The notes beneath the pieces are model-generated. The model was not told the DNA's origin, did not search any database, and was given only the letters and a program-made list of their open reading frames with translations. Of a stretch of DNA of 64,000 nucleotides, positions 60,292-64,000 are shown piece after piece. The stretch is from Mercurialis annua (Eukaryota; Streptophyta; Magnoliopsida; Malpighiales; Euphorbiaceae): assembly GCF_937616625.2 (NCBI RefSeq), contig NC_065576.1, positions 18,068,001-18,132,000 of the forward strand, written 5' to 3'. How positions within the stretch are numbered: position 1 is the first letter of the stretch; the number at the start of each line of letters is the position of its first letter. Position numbers and translations under genes: made by a program.

Positions 60292-60535
60292 GACTTCCCT
60301 GAAAAATGGGTGATGCTCATTTTTAGTGGAAGTGCTGTCCAATTTTTTCTAGAAATTGAATGTACTTATTGCGTGATATATAGGAGTGATAGCCGTCAGT
60401 TGGTTGCAGCGGTCCGACATTCCTTATATTTCCTTTTTATCTGTTGCGGTTCTGCTCTGCAACAAGTAAGTAATGTTATTATTATTTTTATTTATAATCA
60501 GTTAATTTATAAGCTGTTTAAACCTAAATTGAACT

Positions 60536-60562
60536 CGATTTTATTCCCACCGAATAAAATCG
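60536..60562 (+). repeat. Hairpin 1 (11-bp perfect stem)
   Basis: CGATTTTATTC pairs with GAATAAAATCG across a 5-base CCACC loop. Confidence 0.8.
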
Positions 60563-60586
60563 TAAACCTAGCCGTAGAGTTCCCGT

Positions 60587-60617
60587 CCCGTGTGTTCAAG
60601 AGATTGAACAACACGGG
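60587..60617 (+). repeat. Hairpin 2 (13-bp stem, one bulge, GAGA loop)
   Basis: CCCGTGTGTTCAA pairs with TTGAACAACACGGG with a single bulged base and a GAGA tetraloop. Confidence 0.8.
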
Positions 60618-60744
60618 ATTGTACAGTTTGTACAGTTCGCAAAACTGGTGCTTCCGTAACTCGATCACGAAAAACCATATATGTCTAGTAGCGGTAGAAA
60701 AATATTTGGTTGTTTTCCAGCGTTTGTTCTCCGCGTGGATGTAT

Positions 60745-60807
60745 AGTATATGTTTTGTAACGCTTATTCCTCGTGGAATATATAATTAGCGTTACAACAC
60801 ATATACT
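60745..60807 (+). repeat. Hairpin 3 (20-bp stem, one mismatch, nested inner stem)
   Basis: AGTATATGTTTTGTAACGCT (60745-60764) pairs with AGCGTTACAACACATATACT (60788-60807) with one mismatch. The loop contains a second stem ATTCC/GGAAT around TCGT (60766-60779). Confidence 0.82.
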
Positions 60808-61000
60808 AAATATCGCACTAAAGGAGAACGATGCTAGAAGGCTGCCGAATATTTTTCTCCGTTGCTAGGCATATATCGTGGCCGAGTTACGGGGCGCCTG
60901 TTTTGCGAATGGGATAGGGCCCTACCTTTTCAGCAGTCAATTACATTGACTTTGCTTATCTCGAGTGAAAACCCCACCTCTAATTATCCGCGCTACAGAA

Positions 61001-61269
61001 ATGGAGACATACCGCAGTTGGATGTACAGGAGCCACACAAACGGGCTGCTAACCACAGGGTATAAGGAGCATGTGAAGGAGTTTGTCCGGTTTGCATTAC
61101 GGCATCCGGCTTGTATGAGTGGAGTACAGATAAAATGCCCCTGCCCTAAGAGAGGTTGTCGAAATACAAGCTATCGGGATGTCGATGAGGTGGAATTCCA
61201 TCTATTGAAGAATGGGTTTGTGAAAGGTTACCAAGTATGGGTTTTTCATGGCGAGGGGAGAGTTTTGAA
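61001..61269 (+). pseudogene. CACTA transposase, N-terminal transposase-associated domain
   Basis: The start METYRSWMYRSHTN matches the usual opening of plant CACTA transposases. The segment carries the transposase-associated zinc-binding domain: EHVKEFVRFALRHP, IKCPCPKRGCRNTS and VEFHLLKNGFVKGYQVWVFH. The ATG at 61001 is preferred over an in-frame ATG at 60965 because RSWMY-type starts are the family norm. At 61270-61279 there is a run of ten C, after which the homologous text continues in a different frame, so this gene is broken here, unless the homopolymer length is an assembly error. Confidence 0.82.
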
Positions 61270-61280
61270 CCCCCCCCCCT

Positions 61281-63289
61281 CCCCTTGCACAGTTACCAGA
61301 GCAGGATGTTGAGTTCGACTATGAAAATGAAGGGCCAGGTGAGTTCAGTTCCGCTCAAAGAATGATTCTTGATGCGGCCGGTCCAGAAATAACGTTTCCT
61401 GAAGATGAGCTCCCGAATGCTGAAGCTCAAAAATTTTATGATATGATGCGTGCTGCTGAAGAAGACATATGGCCTGGGAATAGCAGACACTCTCCATTTT
61501 CTGCATCTGCTAAAGTGATGGAGATCAAGTGTCGACATAAGGGTTCAGTAGCTTTAGTTGACGACGTCTGCGGATTGATACAGGAGCTGCTCCGGGAGGA
61601 CAACAAGATGCCAACGAATTTTGCTAAAATTAAGAAGCTGGTCAAAGGTTTGGGGTTGCCAGTTGAGGTTATTGACTATTGATTCTATAACTGCATGATT
61701 TATTGGGGGGAGGACGCGGATCTAACGCACTGCAAAGTTTGTAATTATGCGCGGTGGAAACCTGTGACCCACGGAAAATCTACAAAAAGAAAGGCTAACG
61801 TGCCATATAGTAAAATGTTCTATTTTCCAATAACTCCGAGGCTACAGAGGTTGTACGCTTCGAAAGCCACTGCTCGGCATATGACGTGGCACGCAGACCA
61901 TGAGATGGATGGTGATAAGATGTGCCACCCGTCCGACTCTCCGGCTTACAAACGTTTTAGTGAACTGCATTCTGAGTTTGCCGATGAAGGGAGAAATATC
62001 AGATTAGGCTTATGCTCCGATGGGTGTCAGCCGTTTACCAATTTTGGGCAGCATTATTCCTCGTGGCCGGTCATTTTGACGCCGTACAATCTCCCCCCAG
62101 GCATGTGCATAAAGGATGAGTTTATGTTTTTAACGGTTTTGGTACCGGGGCCTAGAAACCCGAAACACCTAATGGATATCTTCCTACAGCCGCTGATTGC
62201 AGAGTTGAACCAACTGTGGGAATGTGGAGTCCATACATATGACGTTCATAAGTGTCAGAATTTTCAACTAAAAGCGGCTCTTATGTGGACAATAAATGAC
62301 TTTCCCGCTTATTCTATGTTGTCTTGTTAGAGCACTGCTGGTAGAAAAGCATGCCCGTACTGCATGGAAAACACCGATGCATTCACACTGGATAAAAACG
62401 ATAAACAATCGTGGTTTGATTGCCATCGCAAGTTTTTGCATCCGAATCACCAATTCCGTCGAAATGTTACTGATTTCCGTAAGGGGAAACGAGAGGTCGG
62501 CAAAAAGTTTGCAGGGGTGAGAACTGGAGATGAACTGTTAGCAGAGATTGATCGACTGGGGTTTAAGAAGGCATTTGAGCCTGGTGCGAAAGTTACTAAT
62601 GCATTACTGTCAAAAGATCATGGGTGGAATAAAAAAAGTATCTTTTGGGATTTGCCTTATTGGAGAACGAATGTAATACGTCACAATCTCGATGTCATGC
62701 ACATTGAGAAAAATGTCTTCGATAACATTTTTAATACCGTTCTCAATGTCCCCGGGAAAACAAAAGACCATGCAAAATCTCGTGAAGAGTTGAACGACAT
62801 CTGTGATCGGCCAGGGTTAGCTAAAGATCCGGCAACTGGGAGATTTCCAAAGGCAATGTATGCTTTGGATAGGGATTCAAAACGAGTTTTGCTTGAGTGG
62901 ATTCAGAAAATAAAGTTTCCAGACGGGTACGCGTCAAACTTGTCTAGATGTGTTAATCTAAAGGGGCTGAAAATGCATGGAATGAAAAGTCATGACTGCC
63001 ATGTTTTTATGCAACGACTTCTGCCAATCGCCCTTCGGGAGCTACTTCCGAAAAACGTGTGGGAGCCTCTAACAGAGTTAAGTATCTTCTTCAGGGAGTT
63101 AACTTCCACATCACTGTCATAGGAAGATCTAAACCGTATGGAAACTGAGATCCCAAAAATCCTGTGTAAGTTGGAACGTATATTTCCACCCAACTTCTTT
63201 GACTCTATGGAGCATCTCCTCGTGCATCTTCCGTATGAAGCTATGATGGCAGGACCGGTTCAGTATCGCTGGATGTATCCATTTGAAAG
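61281..63289 (+). pseudogene. CACTA transposase TNP2-type core (Transposase_21 family), with three stops
   Basis: This protein cuts and joins the CACTA ends. After a linker (EFDYENEGPGEFSS, FYDMMRAAEEDIWP) comes the TNP2 domain: CMIYWGEDADLTHC, CKVCNYARWKP, LGLCSDGCQPFTNFG, WPVILTPYNLPPGMC, LQPLIAELNQLWECG, WTINDFPAYSML and STAGRKACPYCMENT. Later parts are LPYWRTNVIRHNLDVMHIEK, CHVFMQRLLPIALRELLPK and VQYRWMYPFER. All are in one frame except for stops TGA 61680-61682, TAG 62328-62330 (where Trp is expected) and TAG 63120-63122. The exon ends at TTTGAAAG|GTAATC. The family call is firm; the copy looks inactive. Confidence 0.88.
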
Positions 63290-63382
63290 GTAATCAATTA
63301 GTCATGGTTTTTTCTCGAATCCATTTGTTCAATATATATATGATTATAGGAAATGCTTACGAATATTAATATCTGGTTACAG

Positions 63383-63699
63383 ATATTTGAGGAAATTGAA
63401 AAAAAGGTCAGTAATAAAGGCAGGGTGGAAGGGAGCATTAGTAGTGGATATCTGCAAGAAGAAATCGCTAAATTTGCATCCTATTATTTTGCTGAAGGTG
63501 ATCCGATGTTACCCATGCGTTTGGGAAGAAATGAAACTTGTGATATGGATATCAATGACGATGCCGACAGACTGGGAATTTTTAAACCTAAGGGAAAGCC
63601 GTTGCGTGGTAGCGGTAGGAGATATCTCGAAGACGATGAGATCATCGCTGCTCGGACCTATGTTCTTCTGAATTGTTCCGAAATCGAAGATCATCGAAA
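63383..63699 (+). CDS. CACTA transposase, next exon
   Basis: Follows a 93-bp intron (63290-63382, GTAATC...TTACAG). Splicing joins GAAAG to ATATTTGAGG, giving ER-YLRKLKKKVSNKGRVEG, the usual continuation after WMYPFER. It continues GSISSGYLQEEIAKFASYYF and the exon ends at CATCGAAA|GTAAGC. This exon is open throughout, but it belongs to a gene that is broken upstream. Confidence 0.78.
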
Positions 63700-63775
63700 G
63701 TAAGCATTTAAATATAGTGTAATATTTCACATATTTGCTAGAATTTGATGTAGTTTGGGCCTTTTCCATTTAAAG

Positions 63776-63875
63776 GGTTTTTGTGGCCGGGTTGCGCGAA
63801 AGGAACAGTGGCATAAGTGAAACAGAAATTGCAAGAGTGCTGGAAAGTGATTTCGCCTCTTGGTTCGAACAATAT
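63776..63875 (+). CDS. CACTA transposase, short exon
   Basis: Intron 63700-63775 (GTAAGC...TTAAAG), then GTTTTTGTGGCCGGGTTGCG, encoding VFVAGLRERN, followed by GISETEIARVLESDFASWFE. The WF segment is the expected TNP2 C-terminal text. It ends CAATAT|GTATGT. Confidence 0.7.
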
Positions 63876-63951
63876 GTATGTATCTTATAACAATGAACTT
63901 TCATTTTTATAATAAGGTTTATAAATCTTACAAATTTCTAACTCCCCACAG

Positions 63952-64000
63952 GTGAAAGATCCAACTGTCTGTACTAATCTGTTTATTCTGAGTCTCGCAA
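63952..64000 (+). CDS. CACTA transposase, exon continuing past the window
   Basis: Intron 63876-63951 (GTATGT...CCCCACAG), then VKDPTVCTNLFILSLA in the same phase. Truncated by the window edge. Confidence 0.65.
   Translation, partial: MKDPTVCTNLFILSLA

Larger units (their letters stand above)
60292..61000 (+). other. Transposase 5' leader region with a hairpin cluster
   Basis: No convincing coding sequence. A second donor-like CAACAA|GTAAGTAATG is at about 60468. Three strong hairpins follow: 60536-60562, 60587-60617 and 60745-60807. The region ends at the transposase ATG. Confidence 0.6.
58907..64000 (+). mobile_element. CACTA (En/Spm) DNA transposon, 5' part, running off the window
   Basis: Starts CACTACTAGAAAAC, the typical CACTA terminus. 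Subterminal repeats of GCGACGG/CCGTCGC follow, then a CT-rich leader, an AT-rich intron, and a TNP2-type transposase gene oriented to the right. The 3-bp target duplication would be TTC (58904-58906); the other end is outside the window. It lies in LARD element B, so it is younger than B. Confidence 0.9.

Noticed and set aside
60587..60617. The TTCAAGAGA loop of hairpin 2 resembles a loop used in synthetic hairpin vectors.
   Set aside because: The surrounding sequence is ordinary CACTA leader with an imperfect stem; a chance match is more likely than a construct.
60310..60789. A 159-codon plus-strand frame upstream of the transposase.
   Set aside because: It runs through the donor-like site and the hairpin cluster, has no recognisable domain, and lies in the usual leader region of the transposase gene.

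Overview
This window is non-genic, repeat-packed nuclear DNA of a flowering plant, probably an angiosperm eudicot (inference). The evidence is a plant-type Ty3 chromovirus (Tekay/Del-like pol with a chromodomain), LTRs primed by initiator tRNA-Met, a CACTA (En/Spm) transposon with a TNP2 transposase, and a long AT-rich satellite. I see no intact host gene, tRNA or rRNA. The setting looks like pericentromeric or other constitutive heterochromatin. I cannot name the species.

Layout. A satellite with a 60-bp unit (two related ~30-bp halves, each opening with the palindromic core AAACGTTT) occupies 1-12781, 15419-15786, 18552-21499 and 42212-50123. It carries higher-order repeats of about 0.7, 0.8, 1.4 and 2.3 kb, and three short inverted blocks. 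LTR elements are inserted into it: a minus-strand solo LTR (12782-15418, TSD AAAAA); a plus-strand solo LTR (15787-18551); and a large non-autonomous element of LARD type (21500-42206, TSD GGAGA). A Tekay-like element with decayed gag-pol (22453-33569, TSD CTCGG) is nested in the LARD's 5' LTR. From 50124 rightwards lies a minus-strand LARD-type element whose 3' LTR is 50124-53062. Its internal region is interrupted by a solo LTR (55318-58310, TSD GCCAG) and is cut at 58907 by a CACTA element that runs out of the window.

How the parts relate. All LTRs here are 2.6-3.0 kb and belong to one related group. They share both termini and several internal blocks, and five of six show the same order at nearly the same offsets: a cassette of short palindromes (about +95 to +330 from the LTR start), a TATA-like box and telobox-like AAACCCTA, then a GTAAG splice-donor-like site at about +416 to +475. 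The palindrome sequence itself differs between subfamilies. In the Tekay-like element a matching acceptor lies 4 nt before the gag ATG, suggesting a long spliced leader. The LARD has no coding capacity but shares the PBS, the ~200-bp post-PBS leader, the PPT and the LTR ends with that element, so it was probably mobilised in trans by such a partner.

The gag-pol of the Tekay-like element and the CACTA transposase are both broken by stops and frameshifts. The CACTA 5' region holds a perfect 76-bp palindrome and a cluster of hairpins.
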